Assembly (NCBI RefSeq): GCF_018736085.1
Contig: NZ_CP076134.1
Coordinates: 3,978,501-4,042,500 of the forward strand
Direction of reading: 5' to 3'
Length of the DNA: 64,000 nt
Origin: Bradyrhizobium sediminis
GTDB taxonomy: Bacteria > Pseudomonadota > Alphaproteobacteria > Rhizobiales > Xanthobacteraceae
The notes beneath the pieces were generated by a model that saw only the letters and a program-made list of their open reading frames with translations, was not told where the DNA came from and searched no databases. Shown here piece after piece: positions 27,262-36,501 of the stretch (position 1 is its first letter; each line of letters starts with the position of its first letter). Position numbers and translations under genes: made by a program.

Positions 27262-27347
27262 GTCAGCTCCCCGATTTTCTTATTCTGGTTGCATGCGGAC
27301 GCCCTTGGCGCCGTTGAGCAGGGAAAATAGCACGAGGTAAAACGAAA

Positions 27348-27376
27348 GCGACAGCGGCCGTCAGGTCCGCTGTCGC
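27348..27376 (-). terminator. Terminator of the RND efflux operon
   Basis: GCGACAGCGG and CCGCTGTCGC form a perfect 10-bp stem with a 9-base loop. Reading on the minus strand it is followed by TTTCGTTTTA. It lies 22 bases past the RND permease stop. Confidence 0.75.
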
Positions 27377-27397
27377 ACAACAACCCATGACCTTCGC

Positions 27398-30300
27398 TCA
27401 GGTCGCCTTCAGCGCCTTCGAACCGACATCGAAATCTGCGATCTCCTTGGTCCGCTGCGAGTCGGCCTTGGCCCTGTGGTCGGTGGCGAGCGACACATAG
27501 ACCGCCGGCAGCACGAACAGGGTGAACAGCGTGCCGATCGACATGCCCGCGACGACCACCAGACCGATCGAGAACCGGCTCGCCGCCCCCGCGCCGGTGG
27601 CAGTCAGGAGCGGGATCAAGCCGGTCACCATCGCCGCCGTCGTCATCAGGATCGGCCGCAGCCGAATGCGGGCCGACATTTCAATGGCGGAGCGCCGGTC
27701 GAGGCCCTCATTGAGCTGCAGCTCGTTGGCGAACTCGACCATCAGGATGCCGTGCTTGGTAATCAGGCCGACCAGAGTGAGCAATCCGACCTGGGTGTAG
27801 ATGTTCATGGTCGCCATCCCGAAGAACAGCGGGATCAGCGCGCCGACGATCGCCATGGGCACGCTGATCATGATCACCAGCGGATCCCGCAGGCTCTCGA
27901 ACTGCGCTGCCAGCACCAGGAAGATGATGATCAGCGCGAAACCGAAGGTGATCGCAAGCTGATTGCCTTCCTGCACATATTGGCGGCTATCGGCGAGGAA
28001 GGCGTGGCTGAAGCCGGCCGGCAGCTTCTTCGCCTCACCCTCGAGGAAGTCCACGGCCTGCCCGACCGTCACCCCCGGCATCGGCACCGCCTGGAAGGTC
28101 GAGGAATTCAGCTGGTTGTAATGCGTCAGCGAGTTGGGCGTGGTGGCGGTCTCGATCGACACGATGGTCGACAGCGGGACCAACTGACCGGTGTTGGTCG
28201 GCACGTAGAAACCGCCGAGCGATTCCGGCGACAGCCGCAGGCCGCGCGGCACCTGCGGGATCACCTGATAGGAACGCCCTTCGAGATTGAAGCGGTTGAC
28301 GTAATTGCCGCCAAGCAGGGTCGACAGCGTATTGCCGACCTGCTGCATGTTGATGCCGAGATTGCTCGCCTTCGAGCGGTCGATCTTGATCCGCACCGTC
28401 GGTTGATTGAAGTCGAGATCGCTGTCGGAGACGATGAACAGGCCGCTCTTGCGCGCGGCGTCCTTCAGCTTCGCCATCTGTTCATAGACGGTCTGGAAGC
28501 CGGCGGTGGTGTTGATCACCATCTGGATCGGCAGGCCGCCCGGTCCGCCCGGCAACGGCGGCAGGTTGAACGCAAAGGCGTTGACGCCTTCGATCTTGCT
28601 CAATTGCGCCTGCACCAGCGGTTTCAGCTTGATCGAGGAGCGCTCGCGCTCGTCCCACGGCTTCAAGAGCATGCCGGCGATGCCGCCTTGCGGGCCGTTG
28701 ATTCCGTTCAGCACGAAGCGAAGATCGGTCTCCGGGAAGCTCGCGAACACCTTGTCGAGCTTCTCGCCGTAGAAATCCGTATAGTCGATGTTGGCGTATT
28801 TCGGCGCCTTGGTCACCGCGAACACGATGCCCTGATCCTCCTCCGGCGCCAGTTCCTTCGAGGTGTTCGCGTAGAGGAACCCGACCAGCCCGAGGATCGT
28901 CAGCGCGAACAGCCCGGTGATCGGGCGATAGTCGAGCGAACGGTCGAGCTTGCGGCCGTACCAGCGCGTCATCGCGCCGAACACCCGGTTCACCTGCTTG
29001 GCGAAGCGTCCCTCTTCGGCGCTCTTCAGGAAGACCGAGCACATCATCGGCGACAACGTCAGCGCGATCACGCCGGACACGATCACCGAGCCCGCCAGGG
29101 TAAAGGCGAATTCGCGGAACAGCGAACCGGTAAGACCGCCGAGGAATCCGATCGGCGCATAGACCGCAGCCAGCGTGATCGTCATCGAGATCACGGGGCC
29201 GACGATTTCGCGCGCGCCCTGCAGCGACGCCTGCACCGGCGTCTTGCCCTCCTCGAGATGGCGATGGATGTTCTCCACCACCACGATGGCGTCGTCGACC
29301 ACGAGTCCGATCGCCAGCACCATCGCCAGCAGCGTCAGAAGATTGATACTGAAGCCCATCACCAGCATCAGGCTGCAGACGCCGACCAGCGACAGCGGGA
29401 TCGTCACCACCGGAATCACGACCGAGCGGAACGAGGCCAGGAACAGGAAGATCACCACCACGACGATCAGCACCGCCTCGCCCAGGGTCTTCGCGACCTC
29501 GTCGATCGACGACTGGATGAACCGGGTGGAATCGTAGGCCACCTTCATCTTCATCGATGGCGGCAAGTTGCGCTCGAGTTCCGGAAACAGTGCGCGGACG
29601 CCCTTGACCAGCGTCAGCGGGTTGCCCTGCGGGGTCGCCTGTACGCCGATGAAGATCGCGTGTTCGCCGTTGAAGGCAACGCTCGCATCCGAACTCTGCG
29701 CCGCCAGTTCGACGGTCGCAATATCCTCCAGCCGCACGATACCGCCGTCCCTCGACTTGACGATCATGTTCTTGAACTGGTCGAGACTGCGCAGATCGGT
29801 ATTGGTCGTAACGTTGGATACGATGAAGTAACCCTTGGCCTGTCCGGCCGCGGCCTGGAAGTTGTTGGCGGCGATCGCCAGCGAAACGTCGCTCGGCGAG
29901 ATGTTGCGGCCCGCCATCTTGACCGGATCGAGCCACAGCCGCATCGCAAAGGTCTGTCCGCCGAGGATATCGGCGGACGCCACGCCGTCGACCGTCGACA
30001 GCACGGGCTGCACGACGCGCGTGAGGTAGTCCGAGATCGCCGATCCCGACAATTCCTCGCTGGAGAAGCCGAGATACATCACGGCCGTGGTCTGGCCGGT
30101 GGTCTTGGTGACGATCGGGTCGTTCGATTCCTTCGGGATCAGGTATTTGACCGAGTTCACCTTGGCGAGCACTTCGGTCAGCGCCTGGTTCGGGTCGAAA
30201 TTCAGCTTGATGAAGACCTGAATCGTGCTGGTGCCCTGCACCGAGGACGAGGTGATGTAGTCGACGCCTTCGGCGGAGGCCACCGCCTGCTCGATCGGCG

Positions 30301-30493
30301 TGGTGATGAAGCCCTGGATCAAATCCGCCGACGCGCCGGGATAGACGGTCGTGATGTTGACCACCGTATTCGACAGCTTCGGATACTGTCGGATCGGCAG
30401 GCTGGTCGCCGCGCGGAAGCCGATCAGGAGGATCAGCAGGCTGACGACGACCGACAGGACCGGCCGCTTGATGAAGATATCGGTTAAGGCCAT
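27398..30493 (-). CDS. RND multidrug efflux transporter, inner-membrane pump
   Basis: A 1031-residue proton-driven pump of the HAE1 type (AcrB/MexB family). The N-terminus FIKRPVLSVVVSLLILLIG, the transmembrane proton-relay segment GLVVDDAIVVVENI (the conserved Asp pair) and the two large periplasmic loops are present, with twelve membrane segments expected. It takes drugs, solvents or metabolites from the membrane and periplasm to an outer-membrane channel. No outer-membrane factor gene is seen in the window. The start ATG at 30493 lies 17 bases downstream of the adaptor stop. The operon order is tetR, adaptor, pump. Confidence 0.95.
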   Translation of the reverse strand: MALTDIFIKRPVLSVVVSLLILLIGFRAATSLPIRQYPKLSNTVVNITTVYPGASADLIQGFITTPIEQAVASAEGVDYITSSSVQGTSTIQVFIKLNFDPNQALTEVLAKVNSVKYLIPKESNDPIVTKTTGQTTAVMYLGFSSEELSGSAISDYLTRVVQPVLSTVDGVASADILGGQTFAMRLWLDPVKMAGRNISPSDVSLAIAANNFQAAAGQAKGYFIVSNVTTNTDLRSLDQFKNMIVKSRDGGIVRLEDIATVELAAQSSDASVAFNGEHAIFIGVQATPQGNPLTLVKGVRALFPELERNLPPSMKMKVAYDSTRFIQSSIDEVAKTLGEAVLIVVVVIFLFLASFRSVVIPVVTIPLSLVGVCSLMLVMGFSINLLTLLAMVLAIGLVVDDAIVVVENIHRHLEEGKTPVQASLQGAREIVGPVISMTITLAAVYAPIGFLGGLTGSLFREFAFTLAGSVIVSGVIALTLSPMMCSVFLKSAEEGRFAKQVNRVFGAMTRWYGRKLDRSLDYRPITGLFALTILGLVGFLYANTSKELAPEEDQGIVFAVTKAPKYANIDYTDFYGEKLDKVFASFPETDLRFVLNGINGPQGGIAGMLLKPWDERERSSIKLKPLVQAQLSKIEGVNAFAFNLPPLPGGPGGLPIQMVINTTAGFQTVYEQMAKLKDAARKSGLFIVSDSDLDFNQPTVRIKIDRSKASNLGINMQQVGNTLSTLLGGNYVNRFNLEGRSYQVIPQVPRGLRLSPESLGGFYVPTNTGQLVPLSTIVSIETATTPNSLTHYNQLNSSTFQAVPMPGVTVGQAVDFLEGEAKKLPAGFSHAFLADSRQYVQEGNQLAITFGFALIIIFLVLAAQFESLRDPLVIMISVPMAIVGALIPLFFGMATMNIYTQVGLLTLVGLITKHGILMVEFANELQLNEGLDRRSAIEMSARIRLRPILMTTAAMVTGLIPLLTATGAGAASRFSIGLVVVAGMSIGTLFTLFVLPAVYVSLATDHRAKADSQRTKEIADFDVGSKALKAT

Positions 30494-30510
30494 TGCGATG
30501 GTCTCGCTTG

Positions 30511-31704
30511 TCAGTAGCGCGGCGGCTGCGCGGGCATCGGGGGCACCGGATCGGTGGAGATGGTGACGGCCGATCCGGACTGCAGCTTGAGCTGGCCGAC
30601 CGCGACGACGCGGTCTCCGGCCTTCAATCCCTTCAGGATCTCGGCCCGGCCGTCCACCCGGTTGCCAACCTGCACGAAGGTGCGCACCGCGCTCAGGCTG
30701 GTCTTGCCATCGTCCTCTTTTTTCTCGGTCAGCAGGTACACCGAATCTCCGTACAGCGTGTAGTCGACCGCCGTTTCAGGAACGGTGACGACCGCCGGCT
30801 TGTCCGGCAATACGATGGTGGTGGTCGCGAACATGCCGGGCTTCAGGATACGATCGGGATTGGCGATCGTCGCCTGAACGCGGATGTTGCGCGTGTCGGT
30901 GGCGATCTGCGGTTCGATGGTCGTGATCTTGCCTTCGAACTTGCGGCCCGGATAGGCATCGACCGCGATACGAACGGTCTGGCCGACCTGCAACTGGGCG
31001 CTGTCCTTCTCGGTCACGGTGAAGTTCGCATACAGCGTCGACAGATCGGTCAGTGACACGATCTGGGTGCCCGCGGTGAGGAACTGTCCGACTTCGACCT
31101 TGCGGACGCCGAGTTCGCCGTCGAACGGCGCGCGCACCAGCTTCTGCGAGATGATCGCCTGGGTCTTGGCGATGCCGGCGTTGGCCTGGTCATAGGCCGC
31201 CTGCGCGGCATCCACCGTCGCCTGCGGGCTGAACTGGCGCGAGGCAAGCTGCTTGGCGCGCTCCAGCGTCAGCTGTGCTACCGTGGCCTGGGCCTTGAAG
31301 CTTGCCAGATCGCCCTGATCGGGGCCGTCGAACAACTGCACCAGCGGCGTGCCTGATGTCACGGTCGAGCCGGCGGTGAACAGGATGTCGGTGATGCGGC
31401 CGTTGACGTCGGAGGTGACGTTGACCTGATGCACGGCGGCGAGATCGCCGACCGCCGTCAGCAGATTCGGAATGACTTCCGACTTCGCTTCCGCAACGCT
31501 GACCGCAACCGGCGGCGGCTTGTTGTTGGCGAAGAACTGCGCGATCATCTTGCTTCGGAAGGCGTTGAAGCCGACGAAGCCGCCGACCAGCAGCGTCAGC
31601 AGCAGCCCGACGATGATGAACCAGCGCAGCATCCGCACCGGACGCTTGTGCGGCTTCTCGACAATCGGCTTGCCGGAAATATTGGCTTCGGTCACAACGT
31701 TCAT
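30511..31704 (-). CDS. RND efflux periplasmic adaptor (membrane fusion protein)
   Basis: A 397-residue adaptor with one N-terminal membrane anchor (RWFIIVGLLLTLLVGGFVGF), then the lipoyl half-motif (VHQVNVTSDVNGRI), a helical hairpin (LERAKQLASRQFSPQATVDAAQ-type), the second half (VRAPFDGELGVRKVEVGQF) and beta-barrel domains. It connects the inner-membrane pump to an outer-membrane channel. ATG 31704 is chosen over GTG 31713 because AAGG lies 8 bases upstream of it. It begins one base after the tetR stop, so all three genes form one transcript. Confidence 0.92.
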   Translation of the reverse strand: MNVVTEANISGKPIVEKPHKRPVRMLRWFIIVGLLLTLLVGGFVGFNAFRSKMIAQFFANNKPPPVAVSVAEAKSEVIPNLLTAVGDLAAVHQVNVTSDVNGRITDILFTAGSTVTSGTPLVQLFDGPDQGDLASFKAQATVAQLTLERAKQLASRQFSPQATVDAAQAAYDQANAGIAKTQAIISQKLVRAPFDGELGVRKVEVGQFLTAGTQIVSLTDLSTLYANFTVTEKDSAQLQVGQTVRIAVDAYPGRKFEGKITTIEPQIATDTRNIRVQATIANPDRILKPGMFATTTIVLPDKPAVVTVPETAVDYTLYGDSVYLLTEKKEDDGKTSLSAVRTFVQVGNRVDGRAEILKGLKAGDRVVAVGQLKLQSGSAVTISTDPVPPMPAQPPRY

Positions 31705-31705
31705 T

Positions 31706-32422
31706 TCATGCACCTTCTGCGGTTACCTTCTGCCCCGGAAGGAGCGACAGCTCGCGGTCCAGATGGGAGGCAATAGCGGTTTCGTTCAGTCCAATTCCAC
31801 GGAGAATGAATTCGCAGACCTGACGCTCGAGATCGGCGGCGTTGGCATAGGTCAGGCAAGGAACCGTTGGCAGCCGCGACAGCGCCGCCATCAACACGGT
31901 GTGATGCGCAAACCAGAACAGGTTGAGCGGCACGCGTCCGATCCGTGTCGCGTCCCCCGCCGCCACTGCCCGCTCCAGCGACGCGGTGAATACGGGTCCG
32001 ATCAAATCTCCGATCTTCTCATACAGCAGCCGCGCGAATTCTCCGTCGTCGAGTTGGCTGGTCATCATCAGCCTGAGACGCTGGGCTTCCTCCTGGTCGG
32101 GAAGGTCCGACGCATGCAGGAAGTGGTGAACCATGCCGCGGATCAGAACGACGAGCGTTTCCGTCGACGGCTCCAGCCCGAGCAGCTCATGCAAGGCGGG
32201 ATCGGCCTCGCACTCTTCAGCCAGAATCTCCGCATAGAGCGCCGACTTCGTCGGGAAGTGCTTGAACAGCAAACCCTCCGAAATTGAGGCGGCCGCGGCG
32301 ACGCTCTTGGTCGTGGTTCCGGCAAAGCCATGGCGCGCAAAGCAACGCTTGGCGGCGCTGAGGATCAGCTGCCGCCGCAGGTCGCTGGTCATGCGAAGTG
32401 GGGTGCGCAATGGGGTACTCAT
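31706..32422 (-). CDS. TetR family transcriptional regulator
   Basis: A 238-residue repressor. The N-terminal helix-turn-helix (about residues 15-60) has the family pattern: ILSAAKRCFARHGFAGTTTKSVAAAA, then ISEGLLFKHFPTKSALYAEIL (read in parts). The C-terminal ligand domain is variable and its inducer is unknown. It is the first gene of the efflux operon, one base ahead of the adaptor. ATG 32422 was chosen because it follows the palindrome at 32427-32442 directly and starts the conserved domain with a short leader. Self-repression through that palindrome is likely. Confidence 0.9.
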   Translation of the reverse strand: MSTPLRTPLRMTSDLRRQLILSAAKRCFARHGFAGTTTKSVAAAASISEGLLFKHFPTKSALYAEILAEECEADPALHELLGLEPSTETLVVLIRGMVHHFLHASDLPDQEEAQRLRLMMTSQLDDGEFARLLYEKIGDLIGPVFTASLERAVAAGDATRIGRVPLNLFWFAHHTVLMAALSRLPTVPCLTYANAADLERQVCEFILRGIGLNETAIASHLDRELSLLPGQKVTAEGA

Positions 32423-32426
32423 GGTT

Positions 32427-32442
32427 GTGAGTAAGCACTCAC
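32427..32442. promoter_or_regulatory. Probable TetR operator palindrome
   Basis: GTGAGT-AAGC-ACTCAC is a perfect 6-bp inverted repeat beginning 4 bases before the tetR start codon. The position lets a bound repressor block transcription or initiation of the whole tetR-adaptor-pump operon. Confidence 0.6.
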
Positions 32443-32509
32443 CCCCGTAAAAGTCAAGCATTTTGCTGCGGTGCACACGGATGCGTGAGATTCCGTTTCA
32501 GCCTCGGCT

Positions 32510-32644
32510 TCAGATCAGGTGGAACCCCAGCCTGCCGCGGACGCGGTTGACGATGAAGGTTCCGTCGCGGCTTGACAGCACCCGCTCCGGATTGGTGCTG
32601 TCGATCTTGACGCTGGCAAAGCGCGCGGGCGGGAGAATAGAGGC
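32510..32644 (-). pseudogene. Possible remnant of a coding sequence (about 44 codons)
   Basis: On the minus strand, from GTG at about 32644 to TGA at 32510, the frame VASILPPARFASVKIDS...RGRLGFHLI has a strongly G/C-biased third codon position, unlike an accidental ORF. No start with a ribosome site is seen, and the frame runs back antisense into the P450 gene. It could be the C-terminal end of a lost gene or a very small protein. No family was recognised. Confidence 0.25.
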
Positions 32645-32704
32645 CACCGGATTTTGCGATAGAGCGAAAACGGCATAACGGGCTCGACCAAAGGGGATGG
32701 CAAC

Positions 32705-33925
32705 ATGAATGCGGACGCGCGGGAGCTGGCGGCAAGTTTCGATATCGAGAAGCTGACGCCCGAATTCTACGAAAACCCCTACCCGATCTATCGTGCACTG
32801 CGGGAGCACGAGCCGATCAAGCGCATGCCCAACGGCTCCTGGTTCCTGACCCGCTATGACGACCTCGTCAGCGCCTACAAGAGCACCAAGGTTTTCTCCT
32901 CCGACAAGAAGAAAGAGTTTTTCCCGAAATACGGCGATTCGCTGCTCTACGAGCACCACACCGCCAGCCTCGTCTTCAACGACCCGCCCGCGCACACCCG
33001 GGTGCGGCGGCTGATCATGGGCGCGCTGTCGCCGCGCGCCATCGCCTCCATGGAGCCGGACCTGATTGCGCTGGTGAACCGGTTGCTCGATACGATGGCC
33101 GGCAAGGGTAACGTCGATCTGATCGACGACTTTGCCTCGGCGATTCCCATCGAGGTGATCGGCAATCTGCTCGACGTGCCGCAGGACGAGCGCGGGCCGT
33201 TACGCGACTGGTCGCTGGCCATCCTCGGCGCGCTGGAGCCGGTGATCGGACCCGAGGCCTTTGCGCGCGGCAACAAGGCGGTGAAGGATTTTCTCGCCTA
33301 TCTCGAAATCCTGGTCGCGCGGCGGCGCTCGAAACCCGGCAATCCCGAGCGAGACGTGCTGACCCGCTTGATCCAGGGCGAGGACAATGGCGAGCGCCTG
33401 ACCGAGAAGGAGCTGCTGCACAACTGCATCTTCCTGCTCAACGCCGGGCACGAGACCACCACCAACCTGATCGGCAACGGGCTGGTGGCGCTGTCCGGCC
33501 ATCCGGCCGAGAAAAAGCGGCTGATCGACAATCCAGATCTGATCAAAACCGCGGTCGAGGAAATCCTGCGCTTCGAAAGTTCGAACCAGCTCGGCAACCG
33601 CATGACCACCGAAGAGGTCGAACTCGGCGGCGTCACCCTGGCCCCCGACACCTCGGTGACGCTGTGCATCGGGGCTGCCAACCGCGACCCCGCGCAATTC
33701 GTCGACCCCGAAACCTTCGACATCGGCCGCGCACCGAACCGGCATCTCGCTTTCGCTACCGGCGCGCATCAATGCGCCGGGATGGCGCTGGCGCGGCTCG
33801 AAGGCGCGATCGCGATCTCGCGATTCCTGGCCCGGTTTCCGGATTACGCGCTGGACGGCGCACCGGTGCGCGGCGGCCGCGCTCGGTTTCGTGGATTCCT
33901 GCGCGTGCCGTGCGCGGTCGGCTAG
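32705..33925 (+). CDS. Cytochrome P450 (bacterial, separate redox partners)
   Basis: A 406-residue soluble P450 monooxygenase. The I-helix oxygen motif is LNAGHETTTN, ExxR is EEILR, and the heme loop is FATGAHQCAG with Cys357. The FNDPPAHTRVRR segment is typical of bacterial class I enzymes, which need a ferredoxin and a ferredoxin reductase. Neither is adjacent; a ferredoxin-reductase-like gene lies at 47246. AAGGGG precedes ATG 32705 by 8 bases. Its stop codon lies within CTAG, shared with the convergent cyclase gene. The substrate is unknown. Confidence 0.93.
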   Translation: MNADARELAASFDIEKLTPEFYENPYPIYRALREHEPIKRMPNGSWFLTRYDDLVSAYKSTKVFSSDKKKEFFPKYGDSLLYEHHTASLVFNDPPAHTRVRRLIMGALSPRAIASMEPDLIALVNRLLDTMAGKGNVDLIDDFASAIPIEVIGNLLDVPQDERGPLRDWSLAILGALEPVIGPEAFARGNKAVKDFLAYLEILVARRRSKPGNPERDVLTRLIQGEDNGERLTEKELLHNCIFLLNAGHETTTNLIGNGLVALSGHPAEKKRLIDNPDLIKTAVEEILRFESSNQLGNRMTTEEVELGGVTLAPDTSVTLCIGAANRDPAQFVDPETFDIGRAPNRHLAFATGAHQCAGMALARLEGAIAISRFLARFPDYALDGAPVRGGRARFRGFLRVPCAVG

Positions 33926-35229
33926 GGAAGTTCAGCCGCCGATGCCATCTGCCAGCGCCGAACCTCCAGCCGGCTGCGCCGGCCTTTCACGGAAATGACT
34001 TCAGCCGCACCGAATTCCCCATCGCCGGCAGCTGTCACGGTTTCCGCGTCGGCGACGATCTCGCCCCGTGAAGCGGCTGCGCACAGACGCGCAGCGAGGT
34101 TCACGGTATCGCCAATGATCGTGAAATCCATCCGGTCGGCAGGCCCGATAGTGCCGGAAATCACCTCGCCCGTATAGATGCCGATGCCGACGCCGCGCGG
34201 CAGATTGGCCTGGTCCAGCAGGCCCAGCGCCTCGCGTGCCGCGCTGATGGCGCGCGCCTCTGCCCGCGCACCGTGGAAGCGCGCCAGAACCGCATCGCCG
34301 ATCAGCTTGTCGACATCGCCGCCTGCGCGCGTGATCGCACCGACCACGATGGTCATCGATTGGTTGAGAAAATGAACCACTTGTTCCGGTCCATTGGCCT
34401 CCGCGAATGACGTGAAGTCGCGAATATCGGAATAGAGAATGGTGCAGCGCGTTCGGCTCGAAGCGATGCCGCCGCCCACGCTGACCGCGTCATGCACCGC
34501 CTGGGATGCCGCGCCCGATAGCAGCCGTTCGAGACGTGTGCGCAAGTCAGCTACCAGCGCGGCCCGGTTGTTGATGTTTTTCTGCGCCAGCACGACCAGG
34601 CGCGTCATCCCAAGCATCAGTACGATCAGAATGACGCTCGGCACGCCGGCGGCAGCGATACTTGCACGCCAGAGCAGCGCATTCAGGTGGCTGACGGGCT
34701 CGTATAATTCGAAGATCACCGGTGATCCATCGGGCACGGCAACCAGGACATAGAGCTCATACAGCGCCGATCCGTCCGGGGCTGTCTTATATACTGCCGT
34801 GCTGGCCCCGCGCTCTGCGGCCGCTACGAATGCCCGGCTGCGGTCTTCCATTCCAATCTGGCTGCCATCCGTCGAATACTGGATGACTCCGCGGGAAGAA
34901 TAGATCTTCAGATGCGTGAGGTCGAGTTCGCGTACTTCGCGGGTCAATTCGGCAAGCAGCGTCTGGCCAACGGCCTCGCCATAGACCGACGCTGGCGCCT
35001 CGCCGCGCTTGAGGCGGCGCCAATGATCCGGGGCTACTTCGGTCATCGCGCGGTCGATGACCTGCGCACGCCGTGTCGCCTGTTCAAGATAAAGTCCTTC
35101 GGCCAGTTGACGCGCGCCAACACCAGTCAGGAAAGCCGACAAGACCAGCAGGATCAGAAGTCCGGGGACGATGTAGCGCAGGAACAGGCGAAGCAGGGGA
35201 TAAGGCTGATCGAAAGAATGCGTATTCAT
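33922..35229 (-). CDS. Membrane-bound adenylate/guanylate cyclase (class III)
   Basis: A 435-residue class III nucleotide cyclase. Two membrane segments (about residues 15-40 and near 195-220) bracket a periplasmic sensor region of about 150 residues, similar in layout to CHASE-like sensors. The C-terminal catalytic domain has the metal-binding Asp motif TILYSDIRDFTSFAE, the second Asp in GGDVDKLIGDAVLARF and the IIGDTVNLAARL signature. It would turn an extracellular signal into cAMP (or cGMP). Start ATG 35229 gives a short cytoplasmic lead. It is convergent with the P450 gene and shares a CTAG at their stops. Confidence 0.9.
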   Translation of the reverse strand: MNTHSFDQPYPLLRLFLRYIVPGLLILLVLSAFLTGVGARQLAEGLYLEQATRRAQVIDRAMTEVAPDHWRRLKRGEAPASVYGEAVGQTLLAELTREVRELDLTHLKIYSSRGVIQYSTDGSQIGMEDRSRAFVAAAERGASTAVYKTAPDGSALYELYVLVAVPDGSPVIFELYEPVSHLNALLWRASIAAAGVPSVILIVLMLGMTRLVVLAQKNINNRAALVADLRTRLERLLSGAASQAVHDAVSVGGGIASSRTRCTILYSDIRDFTSFAEANGPEQVVHFLNQSMTIVVGAITRAGGDVDKLIGDAVLARFHGARAEARAISAAREALGLLDQANLPRGVGIGIYTGEVISGTIGPADRMDFTIIGDTVNLAARLCAAASRGEIVADAETVTAAGDGEFGAAEVISVKGRRSRLEVRRWQMASAAELP

Positions 35230-35314
35230 GACCAGCTGCTGTCCAAGCGATATTTTAATAATTTTCGTGCTCTTGAGCTGCTTTGTCTTGATGCAGATCA
35301 ACGGCGGGAGCCAC

Positions 35315-35605
35315 TTACGGAGGCGCGATCCTTTTCATCGCTTCCTCAAGACTTGACAATGACAGGAATATGCCTGTCCGAGCCGCCTTCTCCCATCTGG
35401 CGGCCGTCATCGTATGCGGTCCGGAGAAGGTGAATTCATCTGACACCGTAAGATTACCCCCGATCATCTCGTTGAAGCTGACGATGAGATTCCTCTCGCG
35501 GCTGTCGTCCCAGTCGGAAACAATCACGGCCACGGCTCCCGGCTTTGGCTTGACCGTGAACACCTCGAGCAAGCTGACCGCGAATATTCTCCGCGCTGGC
35601 CTCAA
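35315..35605 (-). CDS. Small hypothetical protein
   Basis: An open frame of up to 96 codons ending at TAA 35315. The part AVAVIVSDWDDSRERNLIVSFNEMIGG and the C-terminal WEKAARTGIFLSLSSLEEAMKRIAPP look protein-like, with good hydrophobic periodicity. The first codon in the frame is TTG at 35605 and no convincing ribosome site marks a start; GTG (EVFTVK) inside is possible. It lies 85 bases upstream of the cyclase gene on the same strand. No family recognised. Confidence 0.35.
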   Translation of the reverse strand: MRPARRIFAVSLLEVFTVKPKPGAVAVIVSDWDDSRERNLIVSFNEMIGGNLTVSDEFTFSGPHTMTAARWEKAARTGIFLSLSSLEEAMKRIAPP

Positions 35606-35655
35606 CTATCATTTCTAGTCACGGCTGGTAGCGACCCAGCCTTACAGGCGTGAGC

Positions 35656-35692
35656 ACGAAAGGCCGCGGGTAACGCACCCGCGGCCTTTCGT
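35656..35692. terminator. Strong hairpin terminator
   Basis: A perfect 16-bp stem (ACGAAAGGCCGCGGGT / ACCCGCGGCCTTTCGT) with the loop AACGC lies 11 bases after the nitroreductase stop on the minus strand. No long T run follows, but the stem is unusually strong and could act in both directions. Confidence 0.6.
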
Positions 35693-35703
35693 GGCGTCCG
35701 TGT

Positions 35704-36381
35704 CTAGTCCTGAAACCCGACATAGCGAACGAAATCGCGGTTCGGCTCGCGGTCGGACCTGACCGCGTTGGCCGCAAAATTGTCATCGGGATATCCCATC
35801 GCGACGCAGGTCATGATGACTTCATCCTCGGGAATATCGGCGACCTCGCGCACGATATCCGAGCGCATGATGCCCTGGCCGTTAATGACCGAGCCGAGGC
35901 CACGGTCCCAGGCGGCCAGCACGATGCCGTAGCAGAGCGCGCCGAGGTCGAAGTGGCACACCGCGCCGGGATCGAGGATTTTGTCGTAGGTCAGGACCAG
36001 CGAGACCGGCGCATCGAACTGCCGGAATCCGCGCAACACCCAGTCCTGCCGCATCGGCTTGTCGTCGCGCGCAATTCCCATCGCGCCGAACAGCTTCTTG
36101 GCAATGTCGACCTGCCTGCCGCGGTGCACGCCCTGATATTCGCCATGCGAAACGATGTCGCGCTTTGGCTGGGCGCCGGCCAGCATCTCTTCCATATTGC
36201 GCCGGCGGACTACTTCCAGCGGGTCTCCGGTCAGGACATGCACATGCCAGGGCTGGGTGTTCATCGACGACGGCGCGCGCTTGGCGACCTCGATGATTTC
36301 CTCGATCACGGCGCGCGGCACCGGCTGATCCCTGAAACCGCGCACACTCCGGCGCGTGTTGACGAGTTCTTCAAAATCCAT
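35704..36381 (-). CDS. Nitroreductase family protein
   Basis: A 225-residue FMN-dependent oxidoreductase. The FMN-binding RRSVRGFRDQPV start, APSSMNTQPWHVHVLTG and the C-terminal GLGSVINGQG/MGYPDD segments are characteristic of the nitroreductase/NfnB group. Such enzymes reduce nitro groups, quinones or flavins with NAD(P)H in the cytoplasm. ATG 36381 begins the conserved MDFEELVNTRRSVRGF part; the frame upstream lacks family similarity. It is a single gene with a strong hairpin after it. Confidence 0.9.
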   Translation of the reverse strand: MDFEELVNTRRSVRGFRDQPVPRAVIEEIIEVAKRAPSSMNTQPWHVHVLTGDPLEVVRRRNMEEMLAGAQPKRDIVSHGEYQGVHRGRQVDIAKKLFGAMGIARDDKPMRQDWVLRGFRQFDAPVSLVLTYDKILDPGAVCHFDLGALCYGIVLAAWDRGLGSVINGQGIMRSDIVREVADIPEDEVIMTCVAMGYPDDNFAANAVRSDREPNRDFVRYVGFQD

Positions 36382-36501
36382 TTCGGGGTATTCCTGCGTT
36401 AGGCGGGGCGGCGGGCGTCTATCTATCGAATACATTTAATCCGGAAAGCGGACATTCCTGCAAGGGCAAGCCCCCCGTCAGACCACCGGGCGGTGTCGCC
36501 G

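Noticed and set aside
27476..30487. A 1003-codon open frame on the plus strand.
   Set aside because: It is antisense to the RND pump and reads as Arg/His/Asp-rich shadow with no domain; high-GC coding creates such frames.
33922..33925. Overlapping convergent stops (CTAG) of P450 and cyclase.
   Set aside because: Common compact arrangement with no further signal; noted only in the gene entries.
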